Source: Escarpia spicata (taxonomy: Eukaryota; Annelida; Polychaeta; Sabellida; Siboglinidae). Taken from it: DNA of 64,000 nt. The stretch is taken from NCBI GenBank assembly GCA_963995525.1, contig OZ023207.1, forward strand, positions 5,667,944 through 5,731,943, read 5' to 3'. The translations under genes and the position numbers were made by a program. Positions within the stretch are counted from its first letter, which is position 1. Each line of letters opens with the position of its first letter. The notes under the pieces are model-generated. The model was given only the letters and a program-made list of their open reading frames with translations. It did not search any database and was not told the DNA's origin. This document shows positions 25,187 to 36,616 of this stretch, piece after piece.

Positions 25187-25345
25187 GTCACAGGACACTT
25201 ATGACACAATGGCAGTGTCACATGACATTTATGACATAATGGCAGTGTCACATGACCGTATGACATAATGAGTGTAATGTGACACTTATGACATAATGGC
25301 AGTGTCGCATGACACTCATGACATAATGACATTGTCACTCATCAC
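25187..25345. repeat. 30-bp repeat, about five units
   Basis: Units of GTGTCACATGACA plus TTATGACATAATGGCA, partly degenerate. Confidence 0.85.
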
Positions 25346-26030
25346 AGCTTAAATAGTCTAAACGTTTTAAATCCGATTTATAAAAACGACACACTGACTT
25401 GTCTACTGATAAAAAGTACTGCCTCATGTGCCCAGGGCCCTGGTTGCGTGGATGTGTTGGCGTACACGATGTCTTCCCAGTACAGCAAAGTCAAAGCATA
25501 TTACTTGGGCTTGGGTACACATCAACAAACACACCTTGTGTACCTATGTGCGGGTGTACGCATGTCCATTCATGCATGCATGCGTGTTGCTCAGTACCTG
25601 TCGTGATTTTTTACATAGAAAAATGCAATACAATTTCTGATAACAACAGACTAATCCATACATTTAAACATTTTTTTAAACAAAATTACTCCATAATATT
25701 AATACTTTAATATGTTTAAGAAATATTTAAGGGATCTGACTGGATTTGCAGAACATTTGAATGATAATCATAGTTGTGATTTTTGACCGATAAATCGTAG
25801 AATCAAACATCAAGACTGTACACTGTCAATTAACTGTCAGAAATCCCGTGCACGAAGACACAGCGAAATATCGAGAGAAATAACATGTCAAGATTTATAT
25901 TACACCCACCGAGATTCTGTTGATAATGTGCCTTCAATTTAGTTATATTTGTTAGTCTTGATTTACACCAAAAATGTTAACAGAATATTTCTTAAATTAA
26001 CTTTTAAATTTGACACCATTTGTCAGTTTG
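25346..26030. other. no gene recognised
   Basis: AT-rich spacer. The frame at 25399-25710 includes Cys and His from CATGCATG reiterations near 25560-25585 and is not convincing. Confidence 0.45.
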
Positions 26031-26276
26031 AGGGGAAGAAGAAGGAAGCAACAATGGGAGAGGGGAAGAAGAAGGAAGCAACAATGGGAGAGGGGAAGAA
26101 GAAGGAAAGCAACAATGGGAGAGGGGAAGAAGAAGGAAGCAACAATGGGAGAGGGGAAGAAGAAGGAAGCAACAATGGGAGAGGGGAAGAAGAAGGAAGC
26201 AACAATGGGAGAGGGGAAGAAGAAGGAAGCAACAATGGGAAAGGGGAAGAAGGAAGCAACAATGGGAGAGGGAGAT
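26031..26276. repeat. 30-bp purine-rich repeat
   Basis: About eight units of GGGGAAGAAGAAGGAAGC plus AACAATGGGAGA. An extra A near 26107 and a 3-base deletion near 26247 disturb the period. The plus strand is nearly all purine. Lys/Glu/Gly frames across it are by-products. Confidence 0.95.
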
Positions 26277-26641
26277 GAAAGTGCCAGGTGGAAGACTACC
26301 TGGGCTAGAGGTCCAAGACTCTTGCTGCAGCTGTGGGCATCTACAGAGGAAAAGATTCAGTCAGCAGGTCATTTTACAGTTTGTCTCAGAAGTGCACAAA
26401 GTAAACAAACCGTTATGCATCTAGCATTGTACATTAATTATACCAATTATATCCATGTAGAGTTATGGTGTTTTACATTGTATATATTCAAAGTAGAGGT
26501 ACATTTAAAATAAAAGAAATGCCTAAATCAAGTTAAAACAGAAACCTAACTTTATTAATATTTAAAGTGTTCCACATTGAACTTACAAACACGATATATT
26601 CAAGCATTACTGAACATTCTTCAGGATAGTTCGTTTTCAAA
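26277..26641. other. no gene recognised
   Basis: AT-rich spacer between the purine repeat and the Penelope-like fragment. Confidence 0.45.
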
Positions 26642-26958
26642 TTAGAAACTTTCATTTTTCATATCCAAGAATCATGTTAAATTACCTGGTAGAGGCTTTC
26701 GTTGACGTGTCACGCCGACTTCATCAGTACCTATGACGCTGAATGACGTCATCGTACACGTGAGGCAGTTCGTAATTGCCCTCGTCTCTGTTGATGGGTG
26801 TTTTGGTTTTTCTGATCCAGATGGCTTCTTTGATATGCCGAATCCTTCGGTTGGGTTTTTCATAGGTACTGATGAAGTCGACGTGACACGTCAACGAAAG
26901 CCTCTACCAGGTAATTTAACATGATTCTTGGATATGAAAAATGAAAGTTTCTAATTTG
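26642..26958 (-). mobile_element. Penelope-like element tail inside an inverted repeat
   Basis: Arms of about 92 bp (26642-26732 and 26863-26957) are inverted copies. Both contain TACCTGGTAGAGGCTTTCG or its complement. The 130-bp loop, read on the minus strand, encodes IKEAIWIRKTKTPINRDEG followed by YELPHVYDDVI. This is the C-terminal end of the GIY-YIG endonuclease of Penelope-like elements as I recall it (R..IKEA.WI, NRD.G, YD). Penelope-like elements are known for terminal repeats that may be direct or inverted, which fits the arrangement. The polymerase is absent, so this is a dead 3' remnant. The arms also encode DEVGVTRQRKPLPGNLT in both directions, since they are copies. Confidence 0.7.
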
Positions 26959-26977
26959 ATATAATCAAGCAGTTTAA

Positions 26978-27172
26978 AAAGGTGTACACTTAGACATCAC
27001 TATAAGTTCTTTCAAAAATGTTAAGGCAGCTCGGCATATTCTTGCCGAAAAAGTCTTAAGATCACTTAAACATGGCAATACTGTTAATCTCTCTGAAGCT
27101 GACAGGGGGATTATAGGATACCTATATTCCACGATTGCAGAAAACGGATGGAATTTACAGTTATCATTTTAA
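26978..27172 (+). pseudogene. unassigned 64-codon reading frame without ATG
   Basis: Open from after the TAA at 26975 to the TAA at 27170. It contains AARHILAEKVLRSLKHGN and EADRGIIGYLYSTIAENGW, a balanced amino-acid composition unlike the low-complexity frames around it. It abuts the Penelope-like inverted repeat, so it may be an exon relic or part of the same or another element. I do not recognise the family. Confidence 0.3.
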
Positions 27173-28139
27173 AATGGAATTGTGCCTTTTTAAACAGAAA
27201 GAAAGTCATTCTAAATGGAAAACATTACATTTGAAACAGAATTTGCCTGTTTTGAAAGAGAAAATATGTTGCCCTATAACATATCTGAGGACTTTGTGAA
27301 CATATATGGGATTGTTATGAACTAATGATACCTCCCCTAAGTGAGCATGCCAGACATGAAGGCTATGTATAACATGGAGTCAGGGCCCACCCTGGGGTAA
27401 GGGATTGGGGGTCTGTCTTTGATTCCTCCCCTCCTGGAGGGTAGAGCAGTCAACCCCTGATGGGTGCACTAAAGAACTCACATCCTGCCAACTGAGCCAT
27501 GCCCAGCATAAAGGACAACAATGGTGTTCAAAACCTGCACTCAAACAGACTGTCAAATGTATAAATATCTATGTCTGCCACTGGGGTCCACTTTGCCACC
27601 CGGCTCCTCCAGCACAAATAACATAGTAAAGTTGTCAATATTCCCACCTGATACCTGAATGCCACTCTCTTATTGGCACACATTATTTTTCATGAAACCA
27701 AAATCGGTTTTGGTCATTCAGTAATCCTTATATATGTATATATATATATCTTTCAAAATTTCATTTTTATATAATCAAAATTGATTGACTGATAGATTAA
27801 TTGATCAGAAGCATGAATCAACCAATCATCTACAAAACGGATTAATCAGAACGACATTATACATGTACATGTATACACATTTTGATATCACCCCTGACAT
27901 GGAACCAATCATCCAATACTCATTTCACTGCTGGCTTCATAAAATAAATTCTCAAACTTGCAATATCAGTCGCCTCTACATCTCATATACCTTCCATTGG
28001 CTATGTGATAACACCTCCACTGACACGTCACCCTTGACATCGCATGTCACGTCATATGTAACGTCATATGTCAAGTGCTGGGCTCAGCATACAGACATGC
28101 CAAGTATACCACTTTGGCAGTAGAAATCTCGCTTTTTCT
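27173..28139. other. no gene recognised
   Basis: Mixed spacer with an (AT)n run at about 27731-27748. The frame at 27785-28123 has no identifiable domain. Confidence 0.45.
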
Positions 28140-28470
28140 TAATTTTATTAAAAAAAGAAATAAGGTAAGTTCATATATAGCGCAGTATCAAGTGTTTAGG
28201 ACTGCTGAAAACACTTTACTCCCTGGCAGACTTGCTGAATCGAACACCATCTCGACATCTCTGGGAAACATTGAGTCATGCTGCAATTAATGCGCAAAGA
28301 CCATTTGTACACCACTGTGTATAGCCAGGTACTCATTCATACAGCTGAAAGAACTGGAGCAACGTGCACTGAATGAACTTGCAAGGTTTGACATGGCAGC
28401 ACAGGATTCAAACCCGGGTTCTCTCGATTACAAGTCAGATGCTCTAGCCACTGTGCCACTGTGGCTGATT
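28140..28470 (-). mobile_element. tRNA-derived SINE
   Basis: Read on the minus strand, 28464-28395 is tRNA-like. It has an A box TGGCACAGTGGCTAGAGCA, an anticodon-loop-like CTTGTAA, and a B box GGGTTTGAATCC. A unique body follows, and the far end has TGCGCTATATATGAACTTACC, resembling the tail shared by several invertebrate SINEs and their LINE partners. The acceptor stem is not intact, so this is not a tRNA gene. The anticodon-like TGT would suggest a tRNA-Thr ancestor, tentatively. No TSD was identified. Confidence 0.65.
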
Positions 28471-30840
28471 AAGTTGATAATCTCATGGTCTACCACTTTA
28501 GTATACCATCAGACTGATATTTCAAGGTTTAAAAAATGATCACTCGTTTTGAACCCAGCTAACCAACATTTCATATAGAAAATGCACCAAAATCAGTTAC
28601 AAATATACCCCAAAATTGAAAAGTAATGAAGCCATGAAGCGGTTCTGTTGTACACATGCATTCCCCTCGCAACTGCTATGCGAGGCTCATGGCGCAGATC
28701 TTCATCCACTAACCTCACATCATGAAACGAGGTAGATCTACCATTTCTACCATACTACTTGGTACCTCCGTCCTTATGGTAACAAATGATACACTCCAAA
28801 ACAGCACATCCAAAAATTGCACACCATAAAATAATAACGGCATAACTGAATAAATTATGAAAATGACACATTTGGACAAAATATATTTCAGTTTTTATTT
28901 ATGCACTGATAATTAGTTGTAAGGTTTGCTTGATCCTTTTTTTAAATGTTTACATCATAAAAAATCATAAATCTACTAATATCATAAGGCGTGAATAGAA
29001 ATGTTATAACTCAAGTGTTACACACTATAATAAACTATAAATGGCCACAGAAAATAAAAGTGGTACAACCTTTTTTATGCCGACAATAACTACTTTAACA
29101 TTGCTCAGGATTTATCAGAAAGTGGACATTTCCTGGCAGCTAATTGCATTGTTGATCTGACTGCATGGCTAACATGGAGCTGATTCGGTTTGGTATCTTA
29201 CAAAACACACACACTGTCAAGGATCCTCCGTCGTCAACAAAGTAGTGATTGAGAGAATCGACTCGTCAAATAACAGGTGACTCAGTGAGTGAATCGCAAG
29301 TTGCACTCAGCAAATAGTTGCGTCACAGCACAAACCAAACGTCAATAATGTGTTATCTTTACCGGTTCAAATTGTACCAACTCAGGAAAGAAACACCCAC
29401 AGGGGCCAACACAAGTTTGTCCAGTGAATTAACATTCCACTGTATTTGTTTTCCTGAGTCTCCATTTATATCAATTTAAGTTAAAGGTGCCTGCCTCTAT
29501 AAGAGACCTTTCCACCCTTCTTTTGGACGGGTTGAGTTTGTTTTGGATGAGTGGAAATTTGTGGAGCAAAAAACATATACATATATTATTCAATCTCGCT
29601 GTTATTTACATGTCTGTTATGTTTTAAAACTGTATGTCCCACATATGTATGCATGTATGGTTGTATACATCTACTATTTATGTACACGTTTGGACTGGAT
29701 TGTATATTTTCGCACGTCACATTTTTTTATTGTAAAATCCTTTGATCCTGTATAAAAGTCTGGTGCCTACTCAGAGTGTCTTGTTGAATAAGACCTCATA
29801 AGATCATAACATTGTAAACACAATATACCGATTAATCTGAATGTTGCCGAGTGCTGGAAACAACCAGAAAGAAGAACATGACGAGGAAGCAGCATCAATT
29901 TATCAAATTCTGCAACAAACATCTGGCAGGAATTTTCCATCCCACTACAGTAATTGTACATTCTAAGTACGTAAATCTACGCATATAAAGACTGCTTAAC
30001 TGAGCATTAATCATCCCATAGCCACCAGCTGTATATTCCTTTTAAACTGATCATAAGGTAAATTTATTTATGTACTTTATTCCCCCGACTTCGCTGCATC
30101 GATATACTTCACTAGCGATATCCTCGAAAGCATGTGGCTGTTAGAGTTTTATCTTTATAATCATCAGCAAATGTCAGGCTAATCCAAGAGCTGCAACGAG
30201 CTATCTATTATTAATCCACAACAACGTTATCGGACAACGGCGGCCTCGTATACCGGCAAATTAAATTACTTTTCAAAAATACATCACGACCAGACAGGCT
30301 GGCGGCCTTGTGTGAAATAATGCATGCTCCCCTCATGGTTTGGCACCCGATGCCAGCAGACTAATCATTCCGGTCTGCAGTTGCATGAGCATTCTTAATG
30401 TCCTATGCGGTCTACCGTGACGAACCTGGTCCTGACCTTTCATGCTCCACTGACTTCTGGAGTAGTCTGGGAGATGACAGTGTACCTGTGGTCATCTCAT
30501 TATGCCAGGTGTTTTCACTAGTCAGGGCAGCCAAATGACACCTGGACAATGACAAGGGACAGGGCCTGGATAATGTCACTGCAGTAACTGGCGCCAGGCG
30601 GACCGGACCTGACAACATCAAACACTCATCAGTCTCAAACAAATATAATCACGGATTAAAGCAATTAAAAAAACAATGCCAGCTGGGAACTGAATCAGAC
30701 GGGAGCTAAAATAAGGTGGACACATGCTGCGATGTATTGTCAGATCATTAAGGAGGCCAGCAAGTGGAATGAAGGGCAAAGAACTAATCTAGTTGGCGTG
30801 ACAACAAACCTTGTGCACGGCTCTCAGGCGCTAGTCCTAA
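28471..30840. other. no gene recognised
   Basis: About 2.4 kb of unique-looking AT-rich DNA. Short frames at 29543-29755, 29767-29961 (minus) and 30412-30642 (minus) have no known motif. A CAGGCGC-containing stretch at about 30820 slightly resembles the LINE 3' UTR motif, but too briefly to call. Confidence 0.4.
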
Positions 30841-30849
30841 TTTTTGCGG

Positions 30850-31300
30850 TAGCGGTATGAATGACAACAAAGTTTTATGGCCACAATAAAAGTGCTAGTT
30901 TTGACAACAAGAAAGTTCAATGACTAACAACTGACAACAACAAAGATTGATGAATACCAAAAAAGTGTTGCTGTCAACATCAACCAAGTACGACTACGGC
31001 AACCAAAGCATTAGTATTGACAAAAACCAAGTTTTACTGTGACAACAAAAACATTGGTGTCGACCACAACCAAGACGACTATGCCAACCAAAATGTTGTT
31101 GTCGTCGACAGCAACCAAGTTTGACTACGACAACCAAAGCACTGGTGCTAACAACAACCAAGTTTAACTGCCACAACAAAACTATTGATGTCGACAACAA
31201 CCAAGTTCAAATCGCTAAATGACAACAACCAAGCTTGACTACCACGACCAAAGGCTAATGCATTGGTGTCGACAACAACCAAGTGTGACTGGCAAACACA
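30850..31300. repeat. degenerate long-unit repeat built on GACAACAACCAAG
   Basis: GACAACAACCAAGTTTGACT-like segments alternate with CAACCAAAGCATTGGTGTC-like segments over about 450 bp, with a period near 60 bp and many substitutions. This looks like an old array. Confidence 0.75.
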
Positions 31301-31611
31301 GACTAAGTGAGTTAAATCACATGACAGTTTGCACAATATTCCTGGCCTCCAATCAATTGGTCCACCACCGGTCATTCACTCCTTGTAAGCTCATGATCAA
31401 GTTTCACTGATGGAACCACAACTCAATTACATGACCACTGGACAGCAAGACTTTGGACTGCGCCCAGACAATCAATTAATCATTTTTGTGAGGAGTCTAA
31501 TGTAATTAATTAATCGAATCTTGGTGTACACCTGCATTGTCCAGCATGGCCGATATAGCACTGGCTAACCTTGGTGACTTGATATTGATTAGTGATGTGA
31601 CACACACCTAC
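31301..31611. other. no gene recognised
   Basis: Short unique spacer up to the breakpoint of the LINE fragment. Confidence 0.45.
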
Positions 31612-32495
31612 ATAAATTGATTATGGAAATGCGATGCTGTTTGGTATACCTGACCGTCTGCTGCACCGTCTAGAGAGAGTCCAACGGTCAACCGCTCGTG
31701 TTGTGATGCAACTTCGACGAGGTGACCGGCGATCTATCACTGCGGTCCTACAACAGCTACACTGGCTCCCAGTGAGAAAGCGCATCGAGTACAAGTTACT
31801 CATGGTTGTACACACGGCACTGTATGCAGGCACGCCAGTGTATCTCGCGTCACTGCTACATCGTTACGCACCACGCAGGACCCTACGCTCTGGAGGTGGT
31901 CTGCTTTTGAATGTTCCACGCGTAACCCTAGGACGTTATGGTCGCCGGGCATTTGCATGTGCTGGGCCGACATTGTGGAACTCTCTGCCTCTGGAATTAC
32001 GCGCGATTGAGAACACTAGACAGTTTGGAAAATTATTGAAGACATTTCTGTTCTCAAACTAATATGGCCAGACATCATTTAACCTTTGCTTTATTCATGC
32101 ATATAGTTTTAATACATTTTTAGTCTTATTTATCTCAGGGTCACATTTTAGTATCTAATCAAATTATTTAATGTAAATTAGGCTTTTATTTTAATTTATT
32201 CTTTATTTTATTTATTTATTTTATATTTTATTTATTTACTTTCAGCTGTTCAGCACTTTTGCTAATCGTTTATTTTATCATTGCATTTACCCGTAATTTT
32301 ACTATACTTAGGCTTATATATATATGCATACACTATATACTAGGATATTGTTTGCTAATTTAATTTATTTTCTTATTTGTTCTCTTAAAAGTGTTTTTAT
32401 GCTTCTTATATGATTGGCAATTTGTAAACACCCGTGAACGGGGGTCATTAGTACCGGATTTGATGGTGTATAAATAAAGTTTATTATTATTATAA
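31612..32495 (+). pseudogene. 3' part of a CR1/L2-like LINE, open reading frame preserved
   Basis: This fragment is better preserved than the left-edge one. A single frame from about 31616 to 32062 reads IDYGNAMLFGIPDRLL, LERVQRSTARVV, LQQLHWLPVRKRIEYKLL, GPTLWNSLPLELRAI and a stop at 32060. That is the normal C-terminus of a CR1/L2/Rex-type ORF2 after the polymerase palm. A 3' UTR of about 430 bp follows and ends in AATAAAGTTTATTATTATTA at about 32472-32495, a typical short-reiteration tail. It is 5'-truncated, with no YADD and no endonuclease. The codons remain open, which suggests a fairly recent insertion. It belongs to a different family from the left-edge LINE. Confidence 0.88.
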
Positions 32496-32567
32496 AGATC
32501 TACCCACTTATGACAAAGTAGGACATTCTCCATTGCTCAACTGTAAAATCAACCCCCTGTTGGTGAT

Positions 32568-32812
32568 CCTGGTCCAGTTTCCCTGCTGTGGGCAGACAAA
32601 GGATGATGTCTGGACATGTCTGGCATGTTGCAATGGCAGCAGGCTACATTCATCAGCACATGATAAACAGGATGTGAAATGAAACAGCAACCAATATCAC
32701 CGACCATCCTTGATTACTGGCAGTTAGCATTGAGAGAACGGAGACTCCGGTGGTCTCGTTTAACTTTCGCTCGCTGCGTGACTTCACCGAGAAAACTAGT
32801 CAATGGCAGAAT
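32568..32812 (+). repeat. direct repeat, copy 1
   Basis: This block matches 33771-34014 in the same orientation with only scattered differences. It includes CAGCAGGCTACATTCATCAG and GAACGGAGACTCCGGTGGTC. Function unknown. Confidence 0.9.
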
Positions 32813-33770
32813 CATATGGACTTCATCATATTTTAATTAATTATTAGTATGTTTTTAATTATTTAGTCTATTTTAATTAACTTATTTATTTTCTATTGTT
32901 TAATACATATAATTAATGTACTTTTAATTGTTTATACAGAGGGTATATTAATTATGGAAGGACTATTTTAGGAATGCATGGTATACATTTTAGAATTATT
33001 ATTTTGTTTTAATTTAATAATAAATAGTTATGAGTACATTACATGTAATGCACCTAAGAGCAATTTAATTGATGAGGCATTATATAAATTAATTGTATTA
33101 TTATTATTAAAATATCTTCACCACAGTCACCATGGTTAACAGCATGACAATTGCTTTTAATTACAATACAATCCCTCAGTTATGTTTAACCATGATAACT
33201 TAATGAGTAATAACCATGTCAATAAATAATTAAAACATTTATCATAAGTAATAATATTAGTAATTTTCAATTAAATGGAGCTTTCCACAATGTTTCTTTA
33301 AATAATTACGTAATTGTGAAAAACGTAACAAAGCTTGCAGACTCTATGTACACATATGAAAACATGCTGCAAAACTCTGCGTCTATATACTAATAAAAGT
33401 TATTAAACTATGTCAAGACACTACTATGTTAACATTAATAACTATAAAAACTCCACGATAATTTATCTAACAAAGACAAAGTTAAGCCTCTCCCCAAAAT
33501 ATATAACAATCCTCAAAGACAGAACACAAAAAGGGAAACATGTATCCTAAAACTAGTGGCACATCCTTTGTATTTTACGCACTTAGAACTTAGAAATAAG
33601 ACACCAAAACAACCAGACGGATGAAAGTGTCAACAGGGGCACCACTTGACCGGCCACATCGTAAATGGCCGCCCATATTCGTCTTTATTCTGGTCAATAT
33701 TGGTGCCATTCTTGGACCGCATTCATGCCGTGCCAAGGTCAAGTGATTGAGACATATATACGGGACAGTT
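32813..33770. other. AT-rich spacer between two direct repeats
   Basis: Mostly very AT-rich, with (ATT)n-like runs near 33100. It shows no reverse transcriptase, transposase or other coding remnant. Confidence 0.5.
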
Positions 33771-34014
33771 CCTGGTCCAGTTTCCCCGCTGTGGGCAGAC
33801 AAAGGATGGTGTCTGGACGTGTCTAGCATGTTGCAATGGCAGCAGGCTACATTCATCAGCACATGATAAACAGGATGTGAAATGAAACAGCAACCAATAT
33901 CACCGACTATCCTTGATTACTGGCAGTTAGCATTGAGAGAACGGAGACTCCGGTGGTCTCGTTTAACTTTCGCTCGCTGCGTTACTTCACCGAGACAAAT
34001 AGTCGATGACAGAA
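33771..34014 (+). repeat. direct repeat, copy 2
   Basis: Second copy of the 32568-32812 block, about 1.2 kb away. The ends lack the TG...CA form of LTRs, and no primer-binding site is evident. A segmental duplication or a short dispersed repeat is more likely than an LTR pair. Confidence 0.9.
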
Positions 34015-34836
34015 CGCATAATGGATCCACTTCATTCTGCCTGTATATACGTGTACAGTGAAATTAATTAATGATATAGAAATGAGTCATCTAACTATAA
34101 CTGAGCTACCATAATGTGAGTCTGTGTATGTGTACGTGGATATGTGAACATTTTCCTCCTAGACGTCTTGCACCTCGGGTGCCAAACTGTCAGGGATTAA
34201 ACTACGAACCTATGGAAGAAACTTAATGCCATTTTTAATTCCACACACATGGTTCATTATAGTTAAATGTAACCTCGTTGTGTCTTTAATATTTAGAAAT
34301 TCAACCACATAACCAAATATTCACTGCCTTCCCAGGGGAATGGGGAACTACCGGTACGGTACATTCCACAGACATAATTATTGTGACACATTTAAATCCA
34401 CATTAAAGTCGACTATTCAAATTTCACATCATTCAGAAAACCAACCACAAAACTATAAAAAATAACTACTTGATTTGTACGTTTGATTTCAATACAATCT
34501 ACATCATAAATAGGCTCCATTCCTCAATCTTTTCAAATTATTTTATGGCATCATTTTTTAACAAGATTTCAATCAGCAAATAAAAATGTTACGGTCTCAT
34601 GAGGTCTTATTCAACGAGACAGCACTTCGGATAGTGCCGCAGCACAAACGCTACCTGCCAGGGACGGTGAGACTTTGCTATGTTACAGTGTCTACTTTGA
34701 CTGATGATCACAATTCAAAGCAATGCCGCCTAACACCGCATCTTTCATCCATTCTCTCATATCAGGATCTACTGTCAAACAAAAAAAACAGTGCTCATAG
34801 CAAGCTCATGCCTTCCAATGCGACTACGAAACAATT
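34015..34836. other. no gene recognised
   Basis: Mixed spacer. The frame at 34586-34885 on the plus strand has no known motif and overlaps the antisense of the cysteine-rich frame. Confidence 0.4.
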
Positions 34837-35203
34837 TCACTTGCAAAACGCCTCCCTACGGGATCCATCATTATTCGTGTCATAACCACAGCATATATTG
34901 CCGCTGCTTTGCTTGCGAGACATGTGTCCAGCGTTAGAATTCCCATTCTGCAGCGGCCGTAATTGTGAAATAAACTTGACTGATTGGCAGCCCGCCCCGC
35001 AGGCAATTTCGCAGTATCTCTCTGTCTTGCCCATTTGGATGTTTGGACAGCAATGCCGACACGTGGTATCTCTGACTCCTGGAGAATCGTACTGGCTCAG
35101 AACTACTTTATAACACTCACTTGCTGCAGTTGTCTCATTCCCTTCTATCCACTGGCTAACACGTCCCGCCAACATCAAAATAATATATACTATAAAACAT
35201 AAC
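34837..35203 (-). CDS. candidate exon for a small cysteine-rich secreted protein
   Basis: On the minus strand a frame runs from about 35203 down to 34837. It starts with a hydrophobic stretch (LCFIVYIILMLAGRVSQ) that resembles a signal peptide. The methionine in it, at 35178, is a possible start. Next comes a cysteine-dense part containing SECYK, CRHCCPNIQMGKTERYC and EIACGAGCQS, seven cysteines in about 50 residues. A Ser/Gly/Asn-rich stretch follows. The composition is balanced and unlike neighbouring AT-driven frames. A possible donor (GCAAGTGAAA) lies at the 3' end, so the gene could continue downstream in another exon. I do not recognise the family; CxxCC-type modules occur in several secreted proteins. 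No partner exon was identified in the window. Confidence 0.35.
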
Positions 35204-36096
35204 TATCATTTATACTTGGCTAAACAGAGCATACTTATGATAACAGAAACTTAACTACACAGAGTTGTCATATAATTAAAATGGGTGCCATTGGAAATAT
35301 ACCCAAATACCTTTCAAAGTTAAATATTTGATTCCTAGGTGGAGGTGGCATTTATTAGTCATAATTAACAACTGACATAACAAATTTATTAATCATATTT
35401 TACCACGTTAATGGGCCATTTTCATGAAAAGTATGGTAATGAGTGAAGTATTTCATGTTCAAAATAAAATAATTATCTTTATGTTTTTATAGCTAAAAGT
35501 AAATATTTAATAATTATTTTTTGGCAAAAAAATAAATATTTAATATTGTTTAGCTAACAATTAATCAAGTGCAACATTGGCAGTCAACTGTCACCAATAT
35601 ATGTAACGGACAGGCTTCGAAATAACGCGGGTCTGATCATCCCGGATGAGTAGTTTCAGTGATCGGACTAGTCCATGTTTAGTGGACCAGTCCCATCGGA
35701 CTAGCTCTGATTATGTGAATTAATTTACGGTGTGTATATGCTAGTTGGGTGTTGTGATGGGATAAAACTAAATAAGGCATTTTATCACACGCAGCTAAAT
35801 ATTCCGTACAACCATAGAATGGGAAACTTGCTGAACACAGTGAATGTAAATGGCGGCTGTTTACATCCAGTTAGCATAGGTAGTGCCGCCTAGCGATCAT
35901 GAGTGATGAGCGACATGGACAAACACGATACATGCGCGGGTTACAGACAACATTGTTATGTGTTATCCCACTGTGATCACATTTGCGCATTGGGTGATTA
36001 TTTTAACTAGTTACCAAACGCCAGCAATGTTACTGATTGGTTAGTTGGCTTCGGGAAAGGATCCGCTAATGAAAAGTATAGGCCAAATGATGCAAC
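35204..36096. other. no gene recognised; short inverted motif
   Basis: AT-rich to about 35590. CGGACTAGTCC and GGACCAGTCCC, with a further CGGACTAG, occur at 35655-35705 as imperfect inverted pieces, perhaps part of a dispersed repeat. Confidence 0.45.
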
Positions 36097-36616
36097 TTAA
36101 AGGAAATAAAAACAAGGCATTAACTAAATTCAGTTTTCCATGTGTACACAAAGTTTAACATTGTATGTAACATTCCAGAATATTAAAAAAATACAGAAAA
36201 ATACATTTGTAGCATAAATTCGATTTTAAACCCGTCTGTGTAACGATTCCCGTGGAAAATAAAAATGTAATGAGCTAGGCGATCACGTAGTATCGTAACG
36301 TCACATATGACCCACACTCGCAGCAGGCTGACCCTTTCCATGCATTCAGAGTATGTTTACAACGATAGTTTTTGGGTCGAAACGAGCGTCAGAATGAATT
36401 ATTGTGCAATATTCCGATGTAATACAAGCACTAGTCATCATATAGGAACAAGCAGTTATGTTACGGTTCCACATGAATGCAATTTTATTCAAAATAATGA
36501 ATGCGAATGAGCCTACAAGTCGATTAGATATCGCCGAGTTTGGGCTTGTTTTCAGAATAATTATATCGAATGCAACCAACGGGAGATAATCTACACCAAT
36601 ATACATACATAGCAAA

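Noticed and set aside
27785..28123. 112-codon frame
   Set aside because: AT-rich spacer translation without domain, and the end contains reiterated ACGTCATATGT strings.
28395..28464. Functional tRNA gene
   Set aside because: A and B boxes are good, but the acceptor and anticodon stems do not pair. It is a SINE head.
32568..34014. LTR retrotransposon with two LTRs
   Set aside because: The repeats do not begin with TG and end with CA. No primer-binding site or coding sequence lies between them.
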